From Bradyrhizobium sp. CB1717 (lineage in GTDB: Bacteria > Pseudomonadota > Alphaproteobacteria > Rhizobiales > Xanthobacteraceae), in contig NZ_CP121666.1 of the NCBI RefSeq assembly GCF_029714325.1, positions 4,650,001 to 4,714,000 of the forward strand: DNA of 64,000 bases. The letters are read 5' to 3'. Position 1 is the stretch's first letter; every line of letters starts with the position of its first letter. A program made the position numbers and the translations under genes. The notes beneath the pieces are model-generated. The model saw only the letters and a list, made by a program, of their open reading frames with translations. It did not search any database and was not told where the DNA came from. Below are positions 9,345 to 17,432 of this stretch, piece after piece.

Positions 9345-10046
9345 ATGGAGCAGCAGGGGGCGGAAGACGTACCGGTCATTTATCTCCACGAGATAAAGCG
9401 GCAGTACTTGCAGGGCGAGGTGCCGCTGACGATTTTGGACGGCGCCAAGCTCGCGCTGTGGGCGGGACAGTCGGTCGCGCTGGTGGCGCCGTCGGGTTCC
9501 GGCAAGTCGACGCTGCTGCACATTGCCGGGCTGCTGGAAGCGCCCGATTCCGGCGAGGTCTATGTCAACGGCGCGCCGACCTCGCAGCTGCCCGACATCG
9601 AGCGCACCCAGCTGCGCCGCACCGATATTGGCTTCGTCTACCAGTCGCACCGGCTGCTGCCGGAGTTCTCGGCGCTGGAGAACGTGATGATGCCGCAGAT
9701 GATCCGCGGCCTGAAGAAGTCCGAGAGCGTCAAGCGCGCCAAGGAGATCCTCGGCTATCTCGGCCTCGGCGACCGCATCACCCATCGCCCCGCGGAGCTG
9801 TCGGGCGGCGAGCAGCAGCGTGTCGCCATCGCGCGCGCGGTGGCCAATGCGCCGCGGGTGCTGTTCGCGGACGAGCCGACCGGCAACCTCGATCCGCACA
9901 CGGCCGATCACGTCTTCCAGGCCCTGATGCAGCTGGTCAAGGCGACCCATGTATCCATGCTGATCGCGACCCACAACATGGAGCTCGCCGGCCGCATGGA
10001 CCGGCGGGTCTCGCTGTCGAACGGCCAGGTGGTCGAGCTCGAATAA
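9345..10046 (+). CDS. lolD: Lipoprotein-releasing ABC transporter ATPase LolD
   Basis: A 233-residue ABC ATPase with Walker A (APSGSGKST), signature LSGGEQQR and Walker B with switch residues ([12 protein letters not shown]). Short MacB/LolD/FtsE-type ATPases of this length partner with FtsX-fold permeases, and the lolC/E-type gene ends 7 bp upstream, so it should power lipoprotein release. The start has GAGGGG about 5 bp upstream, within the lolC stop region. An A-run follows the stop, but I see no convincing terminator hairpin before the convergent gene at 10175. Confidence 0.95.
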   Translation: MEQQGAEDVPVIYLHEIKRQYLQGEVPLTILDGAKLALWAGQSVALVAPSGSGKSTLLHIAGLLEAPDSGEVYVNGAPTSQLPDIERTQLRRTDIGFVYQSHRLLPEFSALENVMMPQMIRGLKKSESVKRAKEILGYLGLGDRITHRPAELSGGEQQRVAIARAVANAPRVLFADEPTGNLDPHTADHVFQALMQLVKATHVSMLIATHNMELAGRMDRRVSLSNGQVVELE

Positions 10047-10174
10047 AAAAACTGCGAAAACAACCCCATGCACAGTAGCCGGCCTGTTTCAGCCAGGGCC
10101 GGCCCGACGCCCGCCAGGCGTTTGATGTGTCGGGCAAAACGGCGCTGACGGAGCATCGCGGGCAGGTGGCTGTT

Positions 10175-11254
10175 TTACGGCCTGATCACCGTCAATTTGA
10201 ACGGCCCGCCATTCGCCGCGGCATGCGCCACGGCCTCATTGGCATAGTTGAGGTCGAAGGCCGTCGTCTCGTATTCCTCCAGCCGCAGCAGGCCCGAGCG
10301 CACCAGCGCGATCAGGCGGGCCGCTGCGTCGGGCGGATACATCCAGACGCCGTGGATGCTGATGCAGTTGCGCATGATCCAGGGGTAGGGCAGCTCGAGC
10401 CCTGCGCCGCCGGCCATGCCGACGCCGCCCATCAGCACAACACGGCCGTAGGCGCGCACCGTCATGACCGCCGCGCGCACGACCGTCGGGCTCACCGAGG
10501 GCGGCATGATGTCGAACACGCAGTCGATCGGCCCCGGCGCGGCGCGCTTCATCGCTTCGCGGTCGTCGTCCTCAACTCCGGTGAGCCTGACCGGCTTCAC
10601 ACGGCTGCCGAAACGGCGGACGAGATCGGCGAGGATCCTTTCGTTGCGCCCTGGCGTCACCACGCAGGCCGCGCCCATCGCCAGCGCAACCGACACCGCC
10701 GCGCTGCCGAAATTGCCGGTGGCTCCGCTCACCAGCACGGTCTCGCCTGCTTGCAGGTTGGCGGCGAGGAAGCCGCCATAGGGCACCAGCAGCGTGCCCA
10801 GCGCGCACCACCGCGTGGCGTCCTCCGACGTGATCGTGCCGAGGCGTTTGACGTTCTCGGTCGGCACGCGCATCTGCTCGGCGAATGAGCCGTGACGAAA
10901 ATGCTGTTGCAGGCGCATGCCGCCGGGGCCGGCGGCCGTGAGCCCCTGCAGGGCGATATCGGGTGCGACGGCGTCGTCGCGCGAGCGCACTGTCGGGTCG
11001 CAGAACACCCAGTCGCCGGCGGCAAGCTTGGTCGCGTCCGGGCCGATCGCCCGCACGCGGCCGATGCCGCCCGGCCCGGGGATAACAGGCAGGTCGAGCG
11101 CGTAGTTGCGTTCGCCGCTGAAGACCTCGTTCATGTAGGACAGCACCCGCGTGGCGACGACGTCGACGATGACCTCGCCGGTGCCGAGCACCGGGTCGGG
11201 GGCAGTCTCGATCGCCAGCGGCGAGCCGAAGGATTTGAGCACGGCAGCTTTCAT
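10175..11254 (-). CDS. MDR-family (quinone-oxidoreductase-like) dehydrogenase
   Basis: A 359-residue medium-chain dehydrogenase/reductase. An N-terminal GroES-like catalytic domain (AVLKSFGSPLAIETAP) is followed by a Rossmann NAD(P)H domain with GATGNFGSAAVSVA at about residues 175-188. The structural-zinc cysteine cluster of classical alcohol dehydrogenases is not visible, suggesting a zinc-independent quinone-reductase-like enzyme. Substrate unknown. The ATG at 11254 is preceded by GAGGTGAA at good spacing; an upstream in-frame start would add 18 residues without family similarity. It is divergent from the MmyB-type regulator at 11363, about 108 bp away, which is its likely regulator. Confidence 0.82.
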   Translation of the reverse strand: MKAAVLKSFGSPLAIETAPDPVLGTGEVIVDVVATRVLSYMNEVFSGERNYALDLPVIPGPGGIGRVRAIGPDATKLAAGDWVFCDPTVRSRDDAVAPDIALQGLTAAGPGGMRLQQHFRHGSFAEQMRVPTENVKRLGTITSEDATRWCALGTLLVPYGGFLAANLQAGETVLVSGATGNFGSAAVSVALAMGAACVVTPGRNERILADLVRRFGSRVKPVRLTGVEDDDREAMKRAAPGPIDCVFDIMPPSVSPTVVRAAVMTVRAYGRVVLMGGVGMAGGAGLELPYPWIMRNCISIHGVWMYPPDAAARLIALVRSGLLRLEEYETTAFDLNYANEAVAHAAANGGPFKLTVIRP

Positions 11255-11318
11255 GATGTTCACCTCAGGGACGGGTGAGGTGGATATGCTTCGCCCTTGA
11301 AGCGACAAGAAGGCCTGG

Positions 11319-11336
11319 TATTATCCTAGTATTATA
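11319..11336. promoter_or_regulatory. Candidate operator/-10 region between divergent genes
   Basis: The hexamer TATTAT occurs at 11319-11324 and 11330-11335, 11 bp apart (one helical turn), around a central CTAG. Read on the minus strand, 11336-11331 is a perfect TATAAT, suitable as a -10 box for the oxidoreductase gene, although no good -35 is seen. The AT-rich repeat stands out in a GC-rich neighbourhood and is the best candidate binding site for the adjacent regulator. Confidence 0.45.
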
Positions 11337-11362
11337 GAGTCCCTCCATCGAGGACACCCATC

Positions 11363-12136
11363 ATGGCCGATCCACGCCGCGTCGAATTCGGCGACTTCCT
11401 GAGGTCCCGCCGCGAGAAGCTGTCGCCGAAGACGGTCGGCCTGCCCGCCGGCCGGCGGCGCCGCACCGCGGGCCTGCGCCGCGAAGAGGTCGCCCAGCTC
11501 GCCGGCATCGGCGTCGACTGGTACATCCGCCTCGAGCAGGGCCGCACCGTCAGCCCATCGGTCACCACCATCGACGCGCTGGCCCGCGCGCTGCGCCTCT
11601 CAAAGACCGAGCACGCACACCTGAAGGCGCTGGCGCGCGACGGCGACAAGCGCGCGTTCGTGCCGGAGGTCGTGCCGCCGTCCATCCGGCGGATGATCGA
11701 GAGCCTGAACCAGCCGGCCTACATCACCGGGCGGCGGTGGGACGTGCTGGCCTGGAATGACCCCGCCGAGGAGGTCTTTGCCTTCGGTCAGCTGCCCGAG
11801 CAGGATCGCAACACGCTTCTCCTCATGATGACCAACAGGCAGACGCGCAAGCGTTACGGCGCAGGCTGGGCCGATGTCGCCAAGGCCATGGTCGCGATGT
11901 TTCGCGCCACCCACGACGTCTGGGCCGGCGATCCCGCCTTCACCGAGCTGCTCACGCGGCTGCGCGAGGGCAGTCCGGAATTCGTCAAATGGTGGGAAGC
12001 GCACGAGATCCGCAGCACCATGTCGGGCCGCAAGACCATGAACCATCCCACCCTCGGCGTGCTGCATTTCGAGCACACGAGCTTTCAGGCCAATGACGAT
12101 CCCGCGCTGAAGCTGGTGATTTACACGCCGGTGTAG
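11363..12136 (+). CDS. XRE-family regulator with MmyB-like ligand-binding domain
   Basis: A 257-residue regulator. An N-terminal helix-turn-helix of the HTH_31 type (residues about 10-80, with RTAGLRREEVAQLAGIG and YIRLEQGR) is followed by a PAS-like MmyB ligand-binding domain (about 100-257; RRWDVLAWNDPAEEVF and HPTLGVLHFEHTSF are typical). In actinobacteria and proteobacteria such regulators often sit divergently from an oxidoreductase gene and control it, as here. The effector is unknown; fatty acids have been suggested for some MmyB domains. The last 136 bp of the gene (12002-12137) are duplicated at 17131-17267. Confidence 0.9.
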   Translation: MADPRRVEFGDFLRSRREKLSPKTVGLPAGRRRRTAGLRREEVAQLAGIGVDWYIRLEQGRTVSPSVTTIDALARALRLSKTEHAHLKALARDGDKRAFVPEVVPPSIRRMIESLNQPAYITGRRWDVLAWNDPAEEVFAFGQLPEQDRNTLLLMMTNRQTRKRYGAGWADVAKAMVAMFRATHDVWAGDPAFTELLTRLREGSPEFVKWWEAHEIRSTMSGRKTMNHPTLGVLHFEHTSFQANDDPALKLVIYTPV

Positions 12137-12137
12137 G
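12002..12137 (+). repeat. Direct repeat, copy 1 (3' end of MmyB-type regulator)
   Basis: This 136-bp stretch, covering the end of the regulator gene and its stop, recurs in the same orientation at 17131-17267. The copies differ by four substitutions and one inserted base. About 5 kb, holding the isochorismatase, TetR, HpaB-family and PrpE-like genes, lies between them. Confidence 0.9.
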
Positions 12138-12247
12138 CCGGAGGTTGAGGCCGGCTGTCAATTTCCGGCCGTGAGCGAACAGCACTGCGATCCATCGGTG
12201 ACCAGACCGGGCGTCATCGATCGATCCGGGAGGGCGGATGTCGTGCC

Positions 12248-12781
12248 TTACTTGATCAACGCAACCGCTCGTCGAAATTCTGCGTGCTCGGCTGTCTCAA
12301 GCCATTCGAAGACGGCCATCTCCGTTGTCACGATTTCCGCGCCATGCCGTTCCATGCGGCGGATTGCAGTCTCCTTGTCTTCTGGACGTCGCGAGCCCAG
12401 GGCGTCGCGCACCACATAGGTCTTCCGCGAGGCTTGCAGCAGGCCGAGCACGGTTTGCTGGACGCAGACATGCGCCTCGCAGCCGGCGATGACGATGTGG
12501 CCGTCGGCGGGAACGCGGTCGAGAAAACCTTCCTCGCGGCAGGCGTCGAAGAACTGTTTGTGGACCAGCCGATCCTGCTCGACGGCCAGGCCGGCGACAG
12601 TCGGTCCGAGGCCTTTGGAATTCTGCTCGGTGTACAAGCGGGGGACGTTAACGAGCTTCGCCGCTTCGATGAGGCGCTTCGTATTCAGAATGGCGGCCTC
12701 ACCGTCGTGAATGGCGGGCATCAGCCGCGACTGGACGTCGACGACGAGCAGGAGCGAGCGCTTCCGGTCGATCGTGAGCAT
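12248..12781 (-). CDS. Isochorismatase-family cysteine hydrolase
   Basis: A 177-residue protein with the isochorismatase-like fold. The catalytic triad is visible: Asp15 (LLLVVDVQS), Lys75 (RLVHKQFFDA) and the nucleophilic Cys106 (GCEAHVCV). Family members hydrolyse amides or vinyl ethers (nicotinamide, N-carbamoyl compounds, isochorismate); the substrate cannot be read from the sequence, and this is the short YcaC-like form. It starts 4 bp after the TetR gene on the same strand, so the two are cotranscribed. Its partnership with the divergent flavoprotein/CoA-ligase genes suggests one catabolic unit, but this is inference. Confidence 0.85.
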   Translation of the reverse strand: MLTIDRKRSLLLVVDVQSRLMPAIHDGEAAILNTKRLIEAAKLVNVPRLYTEQNSKGLGPTVAGLAVEQDRLVHKQFFDACREEGFLDRVPADGHIVIAGCEAHVCVQQTVLGLLQASRKTYVVRDALGSRRPEDKETAIRRMERHGAEIVTTEMAVFEWLETAEHAEFRRAVALIK

Positions 12782-12785
12782 GGTG

Positions 12786-13409
12786 TCACCGTTCCGATAG
12801 GTGGGCGATGCGGTCCTTCACGTAAGCCTCCATCAGGTCAGGCGCGGACGCACCGAACATCCGGATGCGGCCGGTGTGCAGCAACAACAGCAGTCCGGTG
12901 GCATGGGCAAAGCAATCGACCATCAGCAGATTGGCCCTCTGCCGTGAGGCGCCGAGTTCGATCGCGCCGTCGGCGATCGGGCGCAGGGCCGACTCGAGAG
13001 CCGCATTCAACATCTCGTCGCGTTCATGTCCAAGACCTGCCGGCTTCATGCCGCCGCGGAACAGGTAGAAGCCGAGGTCCAGGTCGCGTGGATTGTCCGC
13101 GTAGAACCGGAAGAACGACATGGCGGCGGCCTTCAGCCGCAGCGCCGGTGACTTCGCCTGCGCGACCGCTCGGCTGACGGCGGCGCCGAGAGAGGCGAGG
13201 GATCCCTTCAACACCTCGGCGTAGATCGCCTCCTTGGATTCGAAGTGGAAGTAGAGCGCGGCCGGCGTGTAGCCTGCGCGGACGGCGATGGACCGAAGGC
13301 TAGCGCCCTCCAGCCCTTCCTCCGCGAAGACCTGCTTCGCCGCATCCAGGATGAGTTCCCGCTTGTGTCCGCTGACCGCCTCGCGCCGGCTTTGCCGCTT
13401 TTCGACCAT
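12786..13409 (-). CDS. TetR-family transcriptional regulator
   Basis: A 207-residue regulator with an N-terminal TetR helix-turn-helix (residues about 15-62; ILDAAKQVFAEEGLEGAS and GYTPAALYFHFESKEAIY) and a C-terminal ligand-binding domain. The start at 13409 has GAGGGG upstream. It is divergent from the HpaB-family gene across an 88-bp region holding a strong promoter and two palindromes, which are its likely operators. It probably represses itself, the isochorismatase gene and the divergent flavoprotein/PrpE genes. The inducer is unknown; substrates or CoA esters of the pathway are the obvious candidates. Confidence 0.9.
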   Translation of the reverse strand: MVEKRQSRREAVSGHKRELILDAAKQVFAEEGLEGASLRSIAVRAGYTPAALYFHFESKEAIYAEVLKGSLASLGAAVSRAVAQAKSPALRLKAAAMSFFRFYADNPRDLDLGFYLFRGGMKPAGLGHERDEMLNAALESALRPIADGAIELGASRQRANLLMVDCFAHATGLLLLLHTGRIRMFGASAPDLMEAYVKDRIAHLSER

Positions 13410-13427
13410 TCGCCCCTCGAATCCCGC

Positions 13428-13470
13428 TTGACATCAATTCTAACAGCGTTAAATAATCTAACAATGTTCA
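13428..13470 (+). promoter_or_regulatory. Sigma70-type promoter with paired TetR-like operators
   Basis: A consensus -35 TTGACA lies at 13428-13433 and an AT-rich -10 (TAAATA at 13450-13455, or AAATAA at 13451-13456) at 16-17 bp spacing. Two small palindromes overlap the -10 and the start region: TAACAGCGTTA at 13441-13451 and AACAATGTT at 13460-13468. Their centres are 18 bp apart and each is preceded by TCTAACA or a close variant. Bound TetR would block this promoter of the flavoprotein gene, which starts at 13498 behind GAGGGAG. Confidence 0.65.
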
Positions 13471-13497
13471 ATTATTCAAACAAGAGGGAGTGGCGTC

Positions 13498-15048
13498 ATG
13501 ATGATGTCGGGTGCCGACTACCGGGAATCCCTTCGCGCCTACAAGCCGCGGGTCTTCGTCAATGGCAGCGCCGTGGAAAGCGTCGCCGACGAGCCGCTGC
13601 TCGCGCCGGGCGTCGCCGGCGTCGGCGTTACCTACGATTTCGCCCTCAAGCACGAGCACGTGCCGATCATGACGGCGCGGCAGGGCACCTCCGGCAAGAT
13701 CGTGAACCGGATGCTGCACATCAACGAGACCTCGCAGGACCTACTGTTCAAGCTCGAGGCCGTCCGCCTGGTCTGCAAGACCGTCGGCTGCGCGCAGCGC
13801 TACCTCACGCACGACGCCCTCAACGGCATCTTCCAGTCCACGAAGCTGACGGATGACCGTCACGGCACCGACTACAGCCAGCGCTTCCTCGCTTACCTGC
13901 ACGACATCCAGGACCGGGATCTGACGCTTGGCGTTGCGATGACGGACGCCAAGGGCGACCGCTCGAAGCGTCCGGGCGCGCAGGTCAATCCGGACGTCTA
14001 CGTGCACATCAAGGAGCGCCGTCCGGATGGCATCGTCATCCGCGGCACCAAAGCCATCGTCACCGGCGCGCCCTATATGCACGAATTCCTCGTCATGCCC
14101 TGCCGGACCCACAATCCGGAGGACAAGGATTTCGCGGTGTGCTGCGCGGTGCCGTGTGATGCGCCCGGCGTTACCATCATCTCGCGGCCCGCCGGCCGTC
14201 CCGGCGAGGCGTCGGCCAAATTCTCGGCCAAGTACGGCCAGTCGGTCGGCGTCGTCATGTTCGACGACGTCTTTGTGCCGCACGATCGCGTCTTCCTAGC
14301 GGGCGAGACCGAGGAGGGTGGCTTCCTCACGACGTCCTATGCGACCCACCACCGGCACTCCTGCATCGGTGCCCGCGCCGGGTTCGGCGATCTCTTGATC
14401 GGCGCGGGCGCGCTGATGATCGAGGCCAATGGGCTCGACATCGATCGCCACGCCCATATCCGCGAGGCGATGGTCGAACTGATCACCATCACGGAGAGCT
14501 TCTACGCTTGCGGCGTGGCTTCGTCCGTGTACTGCACGAAGGATCCGGCCGGATCGGTGATGCCTGACGCGGTGTTCTCCAATATCGGCAAGCTGCTGCT
14601 CGCCACCAAGATCTACGACATGCACCGCGTCGCGCACTACGTCTCGGGCGGCCTGATCGTCGCCCTGCCGGGTCCGGAGGAGGACCACAACCCCGAGACC
14701 AAGGCGTCGCTTGCCGCGGTCATGGGCGGCCGGCCGGACGTCCCCGCCGACAAGCGGGCCGAAGTTGCCCGCTTCATTGAGGACCTGACGGTGTCGCACG
14801 AAGCCGGCTGGTACTCGGTGATCTCGCTGCACGGCGGCGGCTCGCCGGAAGCGATGAAGCGCGAGATCTGGCGCAACTACCCGGTGATGGAGAAGATCGA
14901 GCTGGTCGAAGGTCTTCTCGACCGCGGCATTCTCGATGAGGGGCGCCGCGTCTCGAAGCAGCCCGGCCGCTGCTGTGCAACCGGCTGCCAGGTGCCGGAG
15001 CCTCCGCAGCACGCCGCTCTGCCGGCGCTCGAAGGCGCCGCCAAATAG
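13498..15048 (+). CDS. HpaB / 4-hydroxybutyryl-CoA dehydratase family flavoprotein
   Basis: A 516-residue protein with the acyl-CoA-dehydrogenase-like fold shared by 4-hydroxyphenylacetate 3-hydroxylase (HpaB) and 4-hydroxybutyryl-CoA dehydratase (AbfD). The segments MLHINETSQDLLFKLEAVR and RHSCIGARAGFGDLLIGA are family hallmarks. AbfD binds a 4Fe-4S cluster through Cys99, Cys103, His292 and Cys299. Aligned by eye, the equivalents here are Cys98, Tyr102, His285 and Ala292, so two of four ligands are missing. A dehydratase using that cluster is therefore unlikely. A flavin-dependent hydroxylase or an isomerase is more plausible, though no reductase gene (hpaC) is adjacent. The PrpE-like CoA ligase 85 bp downstream hints at a CoA-thioester pathway. 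Confidence 0.8.
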   Translation: MMMSGADYRESLRAYKPRVFVNGSAVESVADEPLLAPGVAGVGVTYDFALKHEHVPIMTARQGTSGKIVNRMLHINETSQDLLFKLEAVRLVCKTVGCAQRYLTHDALNGIFQSTKLTDDRHGTDYSQRFLAYLHDIQDRDLTLGVAMTDAKGDRSKRPGAQVNPDVYVHIKERRPDGIVIRGTKAIVTGAPYMHEFLVMPCRTHNPEDKDFAVCCAVPCDAPGVTIISRPAGRPGEASAKFSAKYGQSVGVVMFDDVFVPHDRVFLAGETEEGGFLTTSYATHHRHSCIGARAGFGDLLIGAGALMIEANGLDIDRHAHIREAMVELITITESFYACGVASSVYCTKDPAGSVMPDAVFSNIGKLLLATKIYDMHRVAHYVSGGLIVALPGPEEDHNPETKASLAAVMGGRPDVPADKRAEVARFIEDLTVSHEAGWYSVISLHGGGSPEAMKREIWRNYPVMEKIELVEGLLDRGILDEGRRVSKQPGRCCATGCQVPEPPQHAALPALEGAAK

Positions 15049-15093
15049 CTGCTCGGCTTTCGCGAGCCAACTTTCACCTACGTTCCGTGGACG

Positions 15094-15116
15094 GCGGGCG
15101 ATCGTAGATCGCCCGC
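15094..15116 (+). other. Intercistronic hairpin
   Basis: A perfect 10-bp GC-rich stem (15094-15103 pairs with 15107-15116) with a three-base loop lies between the flavoprotein gene and the CoA-ligase gene. No T-tract follows, so it is not a standard terminator. It may protect the upstream message from 3' decay or set unequal expression of the two genes. Confidence 0.6.
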
Positions 15117-15133
15117 AGCTTCCGAGGTGTGTC

Positions 15134-17035
15134 ATGAGCAGTTCGTATCGCACAGTTTACGATGGCTGGAAGGCGGATCCGGTCGGTTTCTGGAGGGCGG
15201 CTGCCGCCGACATCGACTGGTTCTCGCCGCCCACCGAGATCTACCGTCCAGACATCAAACCGTATGGACGTTGGTTCGCCGACGGCGTTTGCAACACCTG
15301 CCACAATGCTGTCGACCGCCACGTCGTCAGCGGCCGCGGCGAGCAGGCCGCGATTGTCTACGACAGCGCCGCCACGGGCATCAAGCGCACGATCACCTAT
15401 GCCGAGCTTCTGCGCGAGGTGCAGACCTGCGCGCTGATGCTCGAGGATCTCGGTGTCAAGCGCGGCGACCGCGTCCTTCTGTACATGCCGATGGTGCCGG
15501 AGGCGTTGTTCGGCATGCTCGCCTGCGCGCGGATCGGCGCCGTCCACTCCGTCGTGTTCGGGGGCTTCGCGGCACCCGAGCTCGCGGCGCGGATTGATGA
15601 CGCCAAGCCGCGCGTCGTGCTTTCCGCATCATGCGGAATCGAGGGCAGCCGGGTGGTCGAGTACAAGCCGCTGCTCGACACGGCCATCGAGCTTGCCAGG
15701 TCCAAGCCGGACGCCTGCGTGATCCTGCAGCGTAGCCAGGCCAAGGCGAAGCTGGCTCTCGATCGCGATCACGACTGGCAGGCGGCAACGACGCGAAAGG
15801 CGGCCGAGCTCCGTGCCGGCCGCAAGTCGGAGTGCGTGCGGCTCGGCGCGACCGATCCGCTCTACATCCTCTACACCTCGGGGACGACCGGCAAACCCAA
15901 GGGCATCGTGCGCGACAACGGCGGCCACCTGGTTGCGATGCGCTGGACGATGTCGGCGATCTACGGCATGTCGCCAGGCGAGATTTTCTGGGCGGCCTCC
16001 GACGTCGGCTGGGTCGTCGGTCACAGCTACATCACTTACGGGCCGCTGATCACCGGCTGCACGACCGTACTCTATGAAGGCAAGCCGGTCGGCACGCCCG
16101 ACGCCGGCGCGTTCTGGCGCGTGATCGCGGAGCACGACGTGAAGGTGCTGTTCACGGCGCCGACCGCTATCCGGGCGATCCGAAAGGAGGACCCACCAGG
16201 CAAACTGCAGGCTGACTACAACCTGAAGGGCCTCCGCGCGCTTTTTCTCGCGGGCGAGCGCGCCGATCCGGAGACGGTGCGGTGGAGCGAGGAGACGCTG
16301 GGCGTGCCCGTGATCGATCACTGGTGGCAGACGGAGACCGGCTGGTCCATCGCCGCCAATCCGATAGGTCTCGGCATGCTGCCCGTGAAGCACGGCTCGC
16401 CGTCGGTCCCCATGCCCGGTTACGATCTGGAGATTCTGGATGCGGAAGGCCGCAGTCTTGGCACCGGCGAGATGGGCGAGATCGCGCTGAGGCTGCCGTT
16501 GCCGCCGGGAGCCGCAGTCACGCTGTGGAATGCGAACGATCGATTTCATGAGAGTTACCTGTCGCGCCATCCGGGCCACTTCAGCACTGCTGACGCGGGC
16601 TACATCGACGCGCATGGCTATGTGTGGGTGCTCGGCCGCACTGACGACGTCATCAATGTTGCCGGCCATCGCCTCTCGACCGGCGCAATGGAGGAGGCGA
16701 TCGCGTCCCACGCCGCAGTCGCCGAGTGCGCCGTCGTCGGCTGCAAGGACGAACTCAAGGGCGAACTGCCATGCGGCTTGATCGTCCTCAAGAGCGGCGT
16801 CCAAGCGAGTCCCGAACGGGTCAGCGAAGAAATCGTTGCCATCGTTCGACAGCAAATCGGGCCGCTAGCGGCTCTGAAACGCGTCATACCGGTCGAACGA
16901 CTCCCCAAGACACGCTCGGGCAAGATTTTGCGGTCGACGATCAAACGAATCCTGGACGGCGATACGTTCGACGTTCCCTCCACGATCGAGGATTCCTCGG
17001 TGCTCGGCGAAATCGAACGAGTCGTTCGCGGCTAG
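15134..17035 (+). CDS. prpE: Acyl-CoA synthetase, propionyl-CoA synthetase (PrpE) type
   Basis: A 633-residue AMP-forming acyl-CoA synthetase. The ATP motif YTSGTTGKPKGIV (around residues 247-259), WWQTETGW and the C-terminal motif KTRSGKILR are intact; the lysine in the last is the one regulated by acetylation in this family. VINVAGHRLSTGAMEEAIASH and the ELKGELPCG stretch fit PrpE better than acetyl-CoA synthetase. It would activate propionate or a similar short acid to its CoA ester. The ATG at 15134 follows GAGGTG. It is cotranscribed with the HpaB/AbfD-family gene, suggesting that it loads the substrate or product of that enzyme. It is the last intact gene before the duplicated regulator fragment at 17131. 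Confidence 0.88.
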   Translation: MSSSYRTVYDGWKADPVGFWRAAAADIDWFSPPTEIYRPDIKPYGRWFADGVCNTCHNAVDRHVVSGRGEQAAIVYDSAATGIKRTITYAELLREVQTCALMLEDLGVKRGDRVLLYMPMVPEALFGMLACARIGAVHSVVFGGFAAPELAARIDDAKPRVVLSASCGIEGSRVVEYKPLLDTAIELARSKPDACVILQRSQAKAKLALDRDHDWQAATTRKAAELRAGRKSECVRLGATDPLYILYTSGTTGKPKGIVRDNGGHLVAMRWTMSAIYGMSPGEIFWAASDVGWVVGHSYITYGPLITGCTTVLYEGKPVGTPDAGAFWRVIAEHDVKVLFTAPTAIRAIRKEDPPGKLQADYNLKGLRALFLAGERADPETVRWSEETLGVPVIDHWWQTETGWSIAANPIGLGMLPVKHGSPSVPMPGYDLEILDAEGRSLGTGEMGEIALRLPLPPGAAVTLWNANDRFHESYLSRHPGHFSTADAGYIDAHGYVWVLGRTDDVINVAGHRLSTGAMEEAIASHAAVAECAVVGCKDELKGELPCGLIVLKSGVQASPERVSEEIVAIVRQQIGPLAALKRVIPVERLPKTRSGKILRSTIKRILDGDTFDVPSTIEDSSVLGEIERVVRG

Positions 17036-17130
17036 GAATAGCGGGCGTATTGCGGGCGCATGCCGCCAAGGCGGCACTGCTTGCCGGAATGGGGGGCCGG
17101 CACATCGCGCACCGCGAGAGGCTGGGTGCC

Positions 17131-17267
17131 CACGAGATCCGCAGCACCATGTCGGGGCCTCAAGACCATGAACCATCCGACCCTCGGCGTGCTGCATTTC
17201 GAGCACACGAGCGTTCAGGCCAATGACGATCCCGCGCTGAAGCTCGTGATTTACACGCCGGTGTAGG
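17131..17267 (+). pseudogene. Truncated remnant of MmyB-type regulator (direct repeat, copy 2)
   Basis: This 137-bp stretch nearly repeats 12002-12137, the 3' end of the regulator gene, in the same orientation, with four substitutions and a one-base insertion. The insertion, in the G-run near 17154-17157, shifts the frame, so the original C-terminus (NHPTLGVLHFEHTS) is read in a different frame from the upstream piece. No helix-turn-helix and no start remain, so it is not a functional gene. Similarity stops abruptly at about 17122-17130. Confidence 0.85.
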
Positions 17268-17432
17268 AGGGGCCATTGCCAGAGAAACGTGGCGGATAGC
17301 CGCCCGTGCCTTCGTTTTGCTGACACGAAGCTGACACGCCCCGCAATATCGCGTGTATTGTACGCACGATGCTCTTGTCAATTGAGTGCGCGCGAGTAGG
17401 ATTGGCTGGCCCTGCACTTCGAGGACGTCGTC

